From: Lachnospiraceae bacterium
GTDB lineage: Bacteria > Bacillota > Clostridia > Lachnospirales > Lachnospiraceae
Length of the DNA: 64,000 nucleotides
NCBI GenBank assembly: GCA_017411305.1
Contig: JAFQQI010000066.1
Span: 62,001-126,000, forward strand
Direction: 5' to 3'
Both the position numbers and the translations under genes were made by a program. Below the pieces are notes generated by a model that was given only the letters and a program-made list of their open reading frames with translations, was not told the origin of the DNA and did not search any database. Positions 1 to 7,798 of the stretch are shown here, piece by piece (position 1 is the stretch's first letter; each line of letters opens with the position of its first letter).

Positions 1-1
1 A

Positions 2-589
2 GATGAAAAAAAGTTGCTGTTGGAAAGAAAACAGCAAATATTAAAGGATATCGCTTCCCTTACTGCAAAGCTGGCTGAAGTAGAATCCTATTTAAACAGA
101 GAAGAAGTAGCTCTTACCATGCCGGTACTAATAAAGAAACTTCCGGAAGTAACCGTATGTTCTATGGAAATGAAACTGGAATCCTATGATGCACTGTTTT
201 ACAAAATGCCCGAAATGGGGGAAGAAATGGAAAAACTGGGCTGTATTTGTACAGAACCGGGGTATTGCTTTACCCATTATTTGGAGCAGGGCTATAAAGA
301 GGAAGAAATTCTCGTGGAAATCTGTGAAGCTGTTACAGAAAAGAAAGCAGCTTCCGATTCGGTTCAATTCAAAGTGCTGCCCGAGGTTTCGGAAGCCGCT
401 TGTATTTTTCATAAAGGTTCTTATAACTCCTTCGCAAGCTCTTATGCAAAACTACTTCAATTTATTGAAGAAAATGATTATGAGATTTGCGGAAATATCA
501 GAGAATCTTATATTGACGGTGTGTGGAATAAGGAGTCTGAGGAAGAGTGGCTTTCGGAAATACAGATTCCTGTTTGTAAAAGAAAATAG
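2..589 (+). CDS. MerR-family regulator, C-terminal part (5' end outside window)
   Basis: The reading frame is open to the left window edge, so the N-terminal DNA-binding helices are missing here. What is visible is a Leu/Lys/Glu-rich helix of about 30 residues, as in the dimerisation coiled coil of MerR proteins, followed by about 150 residues that look like a GyrI-like effector-binding domain, the usual drug-sensing module of BmrR-type regulators. The gene ends 11 bp before the UvrA-like ATPase on the same strand, so the two are probably co-transcribed and the regulator probably controls the ATPase. A TTG at 14 could be mistaken for a start but lies inside the coiled coil. The family assignment rests on the domain order; the ligand is unknown. 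Confidence 0.75.
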   Translation, partial: DEKKLLLERKQQILKDIASLTAKLAEVESYLNREEVALTMPVLIKKLPEVTVCSMEMKLESYDALFYKMPEMGEEMEKLGCICTEPGYCFTHYLEQGYKEEEILVEICEAVTEKKAASDSVQFKVLPEVSEAACIFHKGSYNSFASSYAKLLQFIEENDYEICGNIRESYIDGVWNKESEEEWLSEIQIPVCKRK

Positions 590-600
590 AGGATAAACAA

Positions 601-2862
601 ATGGGTAAAGAACAGGAAAATATCATTATAAAAGGATTGAGACAAAACAATCTCAAAAATATTTCTTTGGAAATACCGAAGGAAAAAATTGTAGTCTTTA
701 CCGGAGTGTCAGGCTCCGGTAAATCCAGTATCGTATTTGACACCATAGCTGCAGAAAGTCAAAGACAAATGAACGAAACTTATACTGCCTTTATGCGGGG
801 CAGACTTCCCAAATATGAGAAACCAAAGGTGGATTTTATCGATAATCTTACTGCGCCGGTTATTATCGATCAAAGCAGATTAGGCGGAAATGCCCGTTCT
901 ACCGTGGGAACTATCAGTGATTTATACTCGGCAATCAGGCTTTTATATTCACGTATCGGTAATCCCTATGTGGGAACTGCCTCTTATTTTTCCTTTAATA
1001 ATCCCAACGGAATGTGCATGAACTGCTTTGGTATCGGCAAGGTCATGACGGTTGATGCAGAACGCAAAATAGACCCGGAAAAAACTTGGAACGAAGGAAT
1101 GGCTGATTTACCTGCATTTCATGTGGAAAACTGGTATTGGAAGCAATATGCCGCATCCGGTTTGTTACCATTAGATAAAAAATATAAAGACTATACAAAG
1201 GAAGAACGCAACATCCTTCTCTACGGTGCAAAGGAAAAGGGCGGAAAGCCGCTTTCCAAAAAAGTGGAAGGCGTGGAAAATTACCTGACGCGCCTGCTTC
1301 TGCGCAAGGACAGCTCAGAAGTAAAAGAAGCTTCCCTGAAAAAACATATGGAGCTGGTATCTGAAGAAGTCTGTCCTTTTTGTCACGGTAAACGCCTAAA
1401 CAATACGGCTTTAAGCAGCAAAGTGGCAGGCTACAGTATTGATGAAATGTGTGAATTGGAATTTGTAAAACTTCGTGAGGTTTTACTGAGTATCACCGAT
1501 AAACGTGCCGAAACAATTGTAGAAGCCCTGGTGGCTTCTCTGACACGTATGATTGATATCGGTTTACCCTATCTTAGTATGAATCGCGAATCCTCTACCC
1601 TATCCGGCGGCGAAGCACAGCGCCTTAAGCTGGTCAGATATATGGGAAGTTCTCTTACCGGAATGACTTATATTTTTGATGAGCCCAGCACGGGAATGCA
1701 TCCCAGAGATGTTCATCGTATGACAAAGCTCCTAAAAAGTCTCCGGGACAAAGGAAATACCGTGCTTGTCGTAGAACATGATAAGGATATTATCGGTATT
1801 GCAGATGTTGTAATCGATGTAGGACCTCTTGCCGGAAAACAGGGCGGACAAATTTTGTTTCAGGGAAGCTATGAAGCCTTACTTACCTCCGGCACCAAGA
1901 CCGGTAATGCATTGCGTGAAGAAATTCCGGTAAAAATGAACCCTCGAAAAGCTACTGAATTTTTACCGGTACGAAATGCAAACCTACACAATTTAAAAAA
2001 TGTATCGGTAGACATTCCTTTAAATGTTTTAACTGTAATTACAGGCGTGGCAGGCTCCGGTAAGAGTAGTTTAATTCATGATGTATTTGCCAAACAGTAT
2101 GAAAACAGAGTCGTATTAGTGGACCAGTCACCTGTTACGGCAACGGGACGTTCTACCCCCGCCACCTTTCTTGGCTTTTTTGATGAAATAAGGAAAGTAT
2201 TTGCCTTAGAAAGCGGACAGGATGCATCACTTTTTACTTTTAACGGCAAGGGCGCATGCCCGGTATGCAAAGGCAAAGGCGTTGTCATTACAGAACTGGT
2301 TTTTATGGACCCTGTGACTACGGTATGTGAAGCTTGCGAAGGCATGCGCTACAGCAAAGCCGCACTGCAGCATACCTTTCGCGGAAAAACTATTATGGAT
2401 GTACTGAATATGTCAGTTGAAGACGCATATGAATTCTTCCGGGGAAATAACAAAATTACGAAAAAGCTTAAAGCCATGTTGGAGGTTGGTCTACCGTATT
2501 TATCACTTGGTCAACCGCTATCCACCTTATCCGGAGGAGAACGGCAACGGGTAAAGCTTGCAAAAGAGCTCGACAAAAAAGGAAATATTTACATTTTGGA
2601 TGAACCTACCACCGGTCTACATGCTTCCGATATTACAAGCATAATGGACCTTTTGGAAAAGCTGGTAAAGAAAGGAAATACCGTTCTTGTCATCGAACAT
2701 AATCTGGATGTAATGAAGCAGGCGGATTACATCATCGATATCGGCCCGGACGGCGGCTCCGGCGGCGGTGAAGTAGTTTTTACCGGAACCCCCAAGGAAA
2801 TGATAGATACCTCTGAAACCATAACTGCACAATATCTAAAAAGAGACGCCGGCTTAAAATAA
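601..2862 (+). CDS. UvrA-like ABC ATPase lacking the UvrB-binding domain
   Basis: 753 residues against about 940 for housekeeping UvrA. Two ABC modules are intact: Walker A GVSGSGKS at 35-42 and GVAGSGKS near 482-489, signatures LSGGE near 334 and 643, and Walker B with FDEPSTGMHP near 359. The UvrA zinc modules are also present (CxxC near 139/142, 258/261, 553/556 and 577/580). The segment that in UvrA1 lies between the RVGEP-like motif and the first zinc module (roughly 120 residues, the UvrB-binding domain) is absent: RIGNP runs almost straight into SFNNPNG. It is therefore unlikely to work in classical excision repair. Short UvrA paralogues of this kind are linked to drug tolerance, and the MerR/GyrI regulator just upstream fits that. 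A GAGGA ribosome site precedes the ATG. Confidence 0.85.
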   Translation: MGKEQENIIIKGLRQNNLKNISLEIPKEKIVVFTGVSGSGKSSIVFDTIAAESQRQMNETYTAFMRGRLPKYEKPKVDFIDNLTAPVIIDQSRLGGNARSTVGTISDLYSAIRLLYSRIGNPYVGTASYFSFNNPNGMCMNCFGIGKVMTVDAERKIDPEKTWNEGMADLPAFHVENWYWKQYAASGLLPLDKKYKDYTKEERNILLYGAKEKGGKPLSKKVEGVENYLTRLLLRKDSSEVKEASLKKHMELVSEEVCPFCHGKRLNNTALSSKVAGYSIDEMCELEFVKLREVLLSITDKRAETIVEALVASLTRMIDIGLPYLSMNRESSTLSGGEAQRLKLVRYMGSSLTGMTYIFDEPSTGMHPRDVHRMTKLLKSLRDKGNTVLVVEHDKDIIGIADVVIDVGPLAGKQGGQILFQGSYEALLTSGTKTGNALREEIPVKMNPRKATEFLPVRNANLHNLKNVSVDIPLNVLTVITGVAGSGKSSLIHDVFAKQYENRVVLVDQSPVTATGRSTPATFLGFFDEIRKVFALESGQDASLFTFNGKGACPVCKGKGVVITELVFMDPVTTVCEACEGMRYSKAALQHTFRGKTIMDVLNMSVEDAYEFFRGNNKITKKLKAMLEVGLPYLSLGQPLSTLSGGERQRVKLAKELDKKGNIYILDEPTTGLHASDITSIMDLLEKLVKKGNTVLVIEHNLDVMKQADYIIDIGPDGGSGGGEVVFTGTPKEMIDTSETITAQYLKRDAGLK

Positions 2863-2879
2863 GTCGGCTTTTCTTTTTA
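2848..2879 (+). terminator. Rho-independent terminator after the UvrA-like gene
   Basis: The arms 2848-2855 and 2861-2868 form an 8-bp stem with one G-U pair, and a T-rich tract follows. The stem overlaps the stop codon of the UvrA-like gene. Confidence 0.8.
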
Positions 2880-2922
2880 TTAAGTTTGTATTATATTCCG
2901 TATATTTTTATTTTGAAAAAGA

Positions 2923-2951
2923 TTGACACCTTTTTATTTTCTTGTTAATAT
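2923..2951 (+). promoter_or_regulatory. Sigma-A promoter for the Rpn-type gene
   Basis: TTGACA at 2923-2928 and TAATAT at 2946-2951 are separated by 17 bp. The implied transcript starts near 2958 and has a leader of about 160 nt before the coding region. Confidence 0.8.
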
Positions 2952-2979
2952 AAAAACATCATACGAATCTTTATTCAGC

Positions 2980-3100
2980 TTGATGGTTTCCATCAATGTC
3001 TGATAATGTGCGTATCGCACATTCCGGCAGTTTCTGCCATGGTTTTCTTATTTTATTAATGGCAGGATTTGCAAAGTGATTACAAATATAGTGTCCTGCC
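2980..3100 (+). promoter_or_regulatory. Structured leader: three triloop hairpins plus a pre-RBS stem
   Basis: Three consecutive perfect hairpins with 3-nt loops are visible: TTGATGG/CCATCAA (2980-2996), AATGTGCG/CGCACATT (3005-3023) and GGCAG/CTGCC (3026-3038). A fourth stem, GGCAGGA (3061-3067) with TCCTGCC (3094-3100), ends 6 nt before the Shine-Dalgarno sequence. I do not recognise this as a known riboswitch class. Confidence 0.6.
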
Positions 3101-3120
3101 TATCAAAAGGAGGATATTAT

Positions 3121-4047
3121 ATGAATTATCAAAAAGTAACACATTTTATCAATCGGCATCTACCTACCCGTTTTCGCAGACAATTTAAGGACCGGCTTTT
3201 CCGCTTTTTGTTTGAAAAAGACAAGGAAGCACTTTTGAGCCTATATAATGCATTAAACGGAACAGATTACAAAGATGCCTCCTTACTGAAAATTGTAACT
3301 ATTGAAAACGCAGTATATCTGGAAATGAAAAATGACCTTGCCTTTGTGGTTACCGGTGTTCTTAACATGTACGAACACCAAAGCACATATAATCCAAATA
3401 TGCCTGTTCGGTTTTTAATGTATCTGGCACAGGAATATCATAAGACTATTGATCAAGCAGAAGACAGTCTCTATTCTTCCAGACAAATACCTTTGCCTAC
3501 ACCACAATGCGTTGTTTTTTATAACGGCACAAAGGAAATGCCTGAAGAGCATACCCTTTATCTTTCGGATGCTTTTCAAAACAAATCTGTTCCAAGCAGT
3601 GTTGAACTTCGTGTCAAAATGCTTAATATTAATTATGGGCATAACGTACAGCTAATGAAACAGTGCAAACTATTAAGCGAATATTCACAATTTATAGAAA
3701 TTACCAGAAATTATATGTCTCAATGCAATAATCTGAAAATAGCTTTAAATACTGCTATCGACTATTGCATTGAACATGATATTTTAAATCAGCAGTTAAG
3801 ACTATATCGTGCGGAGGTATTGGATATTATGCTGGAGCTATTTGATAAAAAGAAATATGAGCGTTCATTAAAGCGTGAAGCTCGAGAAGAGGGATATTTG
3901 GAAGGTCTGGAGAAAGGCATTAAAGTATTTATTTTACATTGCTCAAAGCAAAATATTGAAGAGGATCAACTTCTTGCTCAATTGGAAGATAATTTTCAAC
4001 TTACTCGAGTACAAGCACAGGAATATGTGGATAAATACTTTAAATAA
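3121..4047 (+). CDS. Rpn-family PD-(D/E)XK nuclease/transposase-like protein
   Basis: 308 residues from the ATG at 3121, chosen because AAAGGAGG ends 5-6 nt upstream; an earlier in-frame start at 3076 lies inside the leader hairpins. The N-terminal arrangement (DRLFRFLFE, then LEMKNDLAFVV and the EHQS motif) matches the recombination-promoting nuclease (Rpn/YhgA-like, PD-(D/E)XK transposase) family. These are DNA endonucleases, toxic when overproduced in E. coli and implicated in phage defence. The C-terminal 75 residues are charged and helical (KREAREEGYLEGLEKG), as is typical. The gene stands alone, with its own promoter and terminator. An in-frame ATG with a GGAGG site at 3829 could yield a separate C-terminal product. 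Confidence 0.85.
   Translation: MNYQKVTHFINRHLPTRFRRQFKDRLFRFLFEKDKEALLSLYNALNGTDYKDASLLKIVTIENAVYLEMKNDLAFVVTGVLNMYEHQSTYNPNMPVRFLMYLAQEYHKTIDQAEDSLYSSRQIPLPTPQCVVFYNGTKEMPEEHTLYLSDAFQNKSVPSSVELRVKMLNINYGHNVQLMKQCKLLSEYSQFIEITRNYMSQCNNLKIALNTAIDYCIEHDILNQQLRLYRAEVLDIMLELFDKKKYERSLKREAREEGYLEGLEKGIKVFILHCSKQNIEEDQLLAQLEDNFQLTRVQAQEYVDKYFK
3829..4047 (+). CDS. Possible internally initiated C-terminal product of the rpn gene
   Basis: An in-frame ATG at 3829 (codon 237) is preceded by GGAGG at 3813-3817, 11 nt away. Translation from it would give 72 residues covering the charged helical tail. In E. coli rpn genes, an analogous in-frame internal product (RpnS) blocks toxicity of the full-length nuclease. 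That this one is translated is inference; the GGAGG could also be chance within codons for AEV. Confidence 0.35.
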   Translation: MLELFDKKKYERSLKREAREEGYLEGLEKGIKVFILHCSKQNIEEDQLLAQLEDNFQLTRVQAQEYVDKYFK

Positions 4048-4059
4048 AGTTAAGCATCT

Positions 4060-4082
4060 CCCGCCCATATGGGCGGGCTTTT
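4060..4082 (+). terminator. Terminator after the rpn gene
   Basis: CCCGCCC (4060-4066) pairs with GGGCGGG (4071-4077) and is followed by CTTTTT. Confidence 0.9.
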
Positions 4083-4173
4083 TCATTTACATAAAGAATA
4101 AATACAGCGATACACCAAGCCGATAGCTTATCATTACCTATCATTGCAAAAATTAATTATATAGAATAGCAAA

Positions 4174-5550
4174 TTATATTAATGATTTTTCTGCTAAAAA
4201 AGTAATTAATCCACTTATTGGAATTACGCTCTGTTCCATAGTATCTCTGTCTCTTACGGTTACAGTTTCTTGCTCCAGAGTTGCATCATCAACTGTAATT
4301 GCATACGGAATACCTATTGCATCTCCTCTACGATATCTCTTTCCAATGCTTCCGGACTCTTCATACTGAACCATGCAATATTTGGCAAGCATCGTATATA
4401 ATTCTCTGGCTTTCTCAGCATGCTTCTTTTTAATTAGTGGAAGTATGTTGACTTTAATTGGCGCAAGTGACGGCTTAATATTAAATACAATACGGCTATC
4501 TGTATCACTAATCTGTTCTTCGTGTAAGCCTTCAAATATCAATGCTAATACAATACGGTCTAATCCATAAGTTGATTCAATAATATATGGAATATACTTT
4601 TCTTTTGTGGTTTCGTCAAAGTATTCCATTGATTTTCCTGAATATTCCTGATGCCTTGTAAGATCAAAATTAGTTCTGTTATGAGTACCGTTAATTTCAC
4701 CCCATCCAAATGGAAATTGATATTCAATATCACAGGCTTCTTTCGCATAATGCGCTAATTTTTCATGATTATGAAAACGTAATTTTTCTGAAGGTAATCC
4801 AAGACTTTCAAAAAATTTTACCCCGTATTCTTTGAAATACTGATAGAGTTCACTGTCAGAACCTTTCTTACAGAAAGTCTGAAACTCCATCTGTTCAAAC
4901 TCAATAGTTCTGAAAGTAAAGTTTTTGGGTGTAATCTCATTACGGAACGCTTTACCGATTTGTCCTATGCTAAAAGGTAATTTAGCTCTCATAGAACGCA
5001 TTACATTTAGATAATTAACATACTCACCTTGCGCATTTTCAGGTCGGAGAAAGATTCGGCTGGAACTGTCATCTGTCACACCTCTTTTGGTTTCAAACAT
5101 CAGATTAAACTGTCTGATATCTGTAAAATTTGACTTTCCGCATACCGGACAAGGAACATGGTTGTCACGAATAAATGCAATCATTTCTTCCTGCGACATA
5201 GTATCCGCATTGACGCTTTGATTATAGTCTTGAATTAAATTGTCTGCTCTATGCCGTGTCTTACACTCTTTACAATCAAGCAATGGATCTGAAAAACCGG
5301 CAAGATGCCCACTTGCCTCCCATACTTTTGGATTCATCAAGATATCTGCATCTACTTCATAGCTGTTTTCACGCATCTGAATAAAATGATATCTCCAGGC
5401 ATCTTTAACCTGATTTTTTAACCTTGTGCCTAATGGACCGTAATCCCACGTGTTAGCAAGCCCACCATAAATCTCACTTCCTTGAAAAATGAAACCATAC
5501 TGATTACAGTATGATACCACTTCATCCATTGAAAAATTTCGTCTCTCCAT
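4174..5550 (-). CDS. glyS: Glycyl-tRNA synthetase (single-chain class II type)
   Basis: 458 residues, the size of the eukaryote/archaea-like homodimeric GlyRS found in many Firmicutes instead of the alpha2beta2 enzyme. The N-terminus contains GLANTWDYGPLGTRLKNQ. A zinc-binding insert carries CKEC and CPVCGKSNF. Class II motif 2 appears as FRNEITPKNFTFRTIEFEQMEF, cited here by its key FRNE and EFEQ residues, and RPENAQG is the usual GlyRS active-site segment. The C-terminal anticodon-binding domain contains GIPYAITVDD. It charges tRNA-Gly in the cytoplasm. The start is supported by an AAAGG-type site, and a glycine T-box lies upstream, so expression should rise when tRNA-Gly is uncharged. Confidence 0.95.
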   Translation of the reverse strand: MERRNFSMDEVVSYCNQYGFIFQGSEIYGGLANTWDYGPLGTRLKNQVKDAWRYHFIQMRENSYEVDADILMNPKVWEASGHLAGFSDPLLDCKECKTRHRADNLIQDYNQSVNADTMSQEEMIAFIRDNHVPCPVCGKSNFTDIRQFNLMFETKRGVTDDSSSRIFLRPENAQGEYVNYLNVMRSMRAKLPFSIGQIGKAFRNEITPKNFTFRTIEFEQMEFQTFCKKGSDSELYQYFKEYGVKFFESLGLPSEKLRFHNHEKLAHYAKEACDIEYQFPFGWGEINGTHNRTNFDLTRHQEYSGKSMEYFDETTKEKYIPYIIESTYGLDRIVLALIFEGLHEEQISDTDSRIVFNIKPSLAPIKVNILPLIKKKHAEKARELYTMLAKYCMVQYEESGSIGKRYRRGDAIGIPYAITVDDATLEQETVTVRDRDTMEQSVIPISGLITFLAEKSLI

Positions 5551-5901
5551 CTTAATTACCTGACCTTTCTTTTGTTTTTGAAAATGACAAAGAATTGTCT
5601 ATTTTATGTTAGGCTGGAATAAAAAAGCCCTAAGTATAAATTAATATACTTAGGGCGAATATAACCGCGGTTCCACCTAAATTCAGATAACCATCTGCGC
5701 TTTTATCATAGTACGGATTTAACATCTTATACTACATTCCTTTTAACGGTGGAATTTTCCGTCGGACGCTACTTTATTATTCACTCCGCTGCTCCAAGAC
5801 GCCTTCCATGTTTTCCTCATAAGGGTTCGCACCAAACACCCTCTCTCTGAAATCAGATTAACACGTACTATTTCTCTTCTTCGCATTTTCATTTTAATTT
5901 A
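5551..5901 (-). promoter_or_regulatory. T-box riboswitch (glycine) upstream of glyS
   Basis: Reading the minus strand, the T-box core AGGTGGAACCGCGG lies at 5678-5665. The stem I features AGAGAGG and GGTGCGAACC precede it. A 12-bp terminator stem follows (5656-5645 with 5638-5627), then a T-run (5626-5621). The likely specifier triplet is GGC (5803-5801) in GAAGGC, a glycine codon that matches the downstream gene. The specifier position is inferred by eye. Confidence 0.93.
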
Positions 5902-5907
5902 TTGAAT

Positions 5908-5936
5908 AATATATCTTATCCCAGACCAACTGTCAA
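5908..5936 (-). promoter_or_regulatory. Promoter of the glyS T-box transcript
   Basis: On the minus strand TTGACA (5936-5931) and TATATT (5913-5908) are separated by 17 bp, placing the start of the T-box leader near 5901. Confidence 0.85.
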
Positions 5937-5992
5937 GATATGTTTTTCTTTGTATTCTATTCTTCCATTTTTCAAAAATTCATTTTCTCCTC

Positions 5993-6814
5993 TCAGTCCC
6001 CTTCCGTCGGCGCATGTCCGAAATGCTTCACATATGCCCGATAAAACACGGAATAGTCCCCGAACCCGCAGCTATCACTTGCTTCTCTTGCCAAGCTACC
6101 ACTACGCATTGCTTCTCTTGCCATGGTTAATCTTTTACGTATGATGTATTCCCACACGGACGCTCCTGTTGCCTGCTTAAAAATTCTGCTAAATTGAGAG
6201 GTGCTTAAATAAAATTCTTTTGCCAGTAATGGCACTGTCAGTTCCTCTTTTAAATGCCTGTTTACATATGCCACCATCTGCTCAGAAAGGCCTCCCGACG
6301 GTTTATCCTGTGTTGTTTCTCTTTGGTCAAAAAATTGATTGATTTTATCCAATAGCAAAAACAAATAAATACTGATATTTAACCGCTTGTTATAGTCGTT
6401 ATCCCGGCAACGGTACATGGACTCAAATATCTTTTTCAGTGGAATATCTCCAAATTCCGATTCCCGGTATTGATTCCCAAATCCCAAATCTCTGTCTGTA
6501 AATGCACGAAGTAATCGATGCTCCGGATCAATCTCATCCAATAAGGATGCATGAAAATTAATATAATACCTCTGATATGGTTTTTCTTTCAAAATCTTAG
6601 CCGCATGGGATTCTCCCGGACGCATAATCATTATCGTGTTTGGCTCTAAGGTATATTCATGTCCCTCCACCAGATAATTCACTTCTCCTGATACAAAATA
6701 ATAAATTTCATAAAGGTCATGAATATGCATTCCAAAGCTTTTTGCATCGGGTAATTCATCAATGGCATGGTGTGCCGTTAAATCTGTTGAAAGATATTGG
6801 TATATTGTACTCAT
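5993..6814 (-). CDS. AraC-family transcriptional regulator with cupin sensor
   Basis: 273 residues from the ATG at 6814. An in-frame start at 6871 exists, but the Lys/Arg-rich extension looks untranslated and an AAAGG sits 8 nt before the chosen ATG. The N-terminal half is a cupin-like ligand domain (H-D-LYEIYYFVSG and PGESHAAKI). The last 100 residues contain two helix-turn-helix units, with LLAKEFYLSTSQFSRIFK and the signature G-F-G-D-Y-S-V-F-Y-R-A. It is divergent from the isomerase/oxidoreductase pair, its likely target, and a 15-bp palindrome lies between them. The inducer is probably a sugar or sugar derivative (inference). Confidence 0.88.
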   Translation of the reverse strand: MSTIYQYLSTDLTAHHAIDELPDAKSFGMHIHDLYEIYYFVSGEVNYLVEGHEYTLEPNTIMIMRPGESHAAKILKEKPYQRYYINFHASLLDEIDPEHRLLRAFTDRDLGFGNQYRESEFGDIPLKKIFESMYRCRDNDYNKRLNISIYLFLLLDKINQFFDQRETTQDKPSGGLSEQMVAYVNRHLKEELTVPLLAKEFYLSTSQFSRIFKQATGASVWEYIIRKRLTMAREAMRSGSLAREASDSCGFGDYSVFYRAYVKHFGHAPTEGD

Positions 6815-6851
6815 TTTCTTTGCCTTTCTTTTTCTTCCTTTCATTATTGCA

Positions 6852-6879
6852 TTGTATGCTCGAATTTGCAATATATAAT
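6852..6879 (+). promoter_or_regulatory. Probable promoter of the isomerase/oxidoreductase genes
   Basis: TTGTAT (6852-6857) and TATAAT (6874-6879) have a 16-bp spacer. The implied transcript starts just before the palindrome at 6892-6906. Confidence 0.55.
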
Positions 6880-6891
6880 GCTCTAATCAGC

Positions 6892-6906
6892 AATTGTAAT
6901 ACAATT
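6892..6906. promoter_or_regulatory. 15-bp perfect palindrome, candidate operator
   Basis: AATTGTA-A-TACAATT sits between the divergent AraC regulator and the isomerase gene, just downstream of the predicted -10 element. Confidence 0.4.
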
Positions 6907-6955
6907 TCATTTATCATATCATGAGATTAACACGAACAAAAAGGAGGAATTTCTC

Positions 6956-7783
6956 ATGAAGTTTCAACTTGCGGCATTTGCCGATGAAGCAGACAGCAAA
7001 TTAACTAATCAAATAACCGCCATGACAGAAAACGGTATTTCTTATTTGGAAATCCGCGGTGTAGACGGTGAAAATATTGCAGATATTTCTGCCCAAAAGG
7101 CAAGAGAAATCCGTATGCAGCTCGATGCATCTTCCCTTAAGGTCTGGTCCTTAGGTTCTCCCTTTGGAAAAATCGGAATCAAAGATGACTTTGCACCACA
7201 CCTGGAAACCTTTAAAAGGAGTCTTGAAATTGCAGATATCCTGGGAACAAAGCACATCCGCATGTTCAGCTTTTATATTCCGCAAAATGAAGATTGCGGG
7301 AAATATACGGATAAGGTTATGAGCCGTTTGGAACAGTTTTTGTCTGCGGCTAAAGGCAGCGATGTTATCCTTTGTCATGAAAATGAAAAGGACATCTATG
7401 GAGATATCGCTTCCCGTTGTCTGGAAATCCATCAAAATTTCCCTACACTTAAAGCAATCTTCGACCCGGCCAATTTTATCCAATGCGGACAGGATACTAT
7501 GGAAGCGTGGGAGCTTCTTGCGCCTTATGTAGAATACATGCATATCAAAGATGCTTTAGCAGACGGCTCTGTAGTTCCTGCCGGTAAGGGCATCGGTAAC
7601 ATTCCCTACCTGCTAAGCGAGTACAAAGGCAATGTGCTTACCATAGAACCGCATTTATCGGTCTTTGACGGACTGGCACAGCTGGAGGCTGATAAGAAAA
7701 CAGCCATCAATCCTTACAGCTACCCTGACAATCGCACTGCTTTTGACGCTGCAGTAAATGCACTAAAAGAAATAATCGTCTAA
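6956..7783 (+). CDS. Sugar phosphate isomerase/epimerase-like TIM-barrel protein
   Basis: 275 residues. It has the xylose-isomerase-like/AP-endonuclease-2 TIM-barrel pattern: FADEADSKL near the N-terminus, YLEIRGVDG, LCHENEKDIYGD, AIFDPANFIQCG and EYMHIKDALADG. The Glu, Asp and His residues in these motifs are the usual metal ligands. Family members isomerise or epimerise sugars, inositols or keto-sugars; the exact substrate is not readable. The start has AAAGGAGG 8 nt upstream. The Gfo/Idh/MocA oxidoreductase starts 15 bp downstream with its own strong ribosome site, so the two form an operon. This pairing is typical of catabolic pathways for modified sugars or cyclitols. Confidence 0.85.
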   Translation: MKFQLAAFADEADSKLTNQITAMTENGISYLEIRGVDGENIADISAQKAREIRMQLDASSLKVWSLGSPFGKIGIKDDFAPHLETFKRSLEIADILGTKHIRMFSFYIPQNEDCGKYTDKVMSRLEQFLSAAKGSDVILCHENEKDIYGDIASRCLEIHQNFPTLKAIFDPANFIQCGQDTMEAWELLAPYVEYMHIKDALADGSVVPAGKGIGNIPYLLSEYKGNVLTIEPHLSVFDGLAQLEADKKTAINPYSYPDNRTAFDAAVNALKEIIV

Positions 7784-7798
7784 AAAGGAGATGTTTGT

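Noticed and set aside
3875-4126. Alternative-frame ORF over the end of the rpn gene
   Set aside because: It lacks a ribosome site and crosses the rpn terminator; shadow of the real gene.
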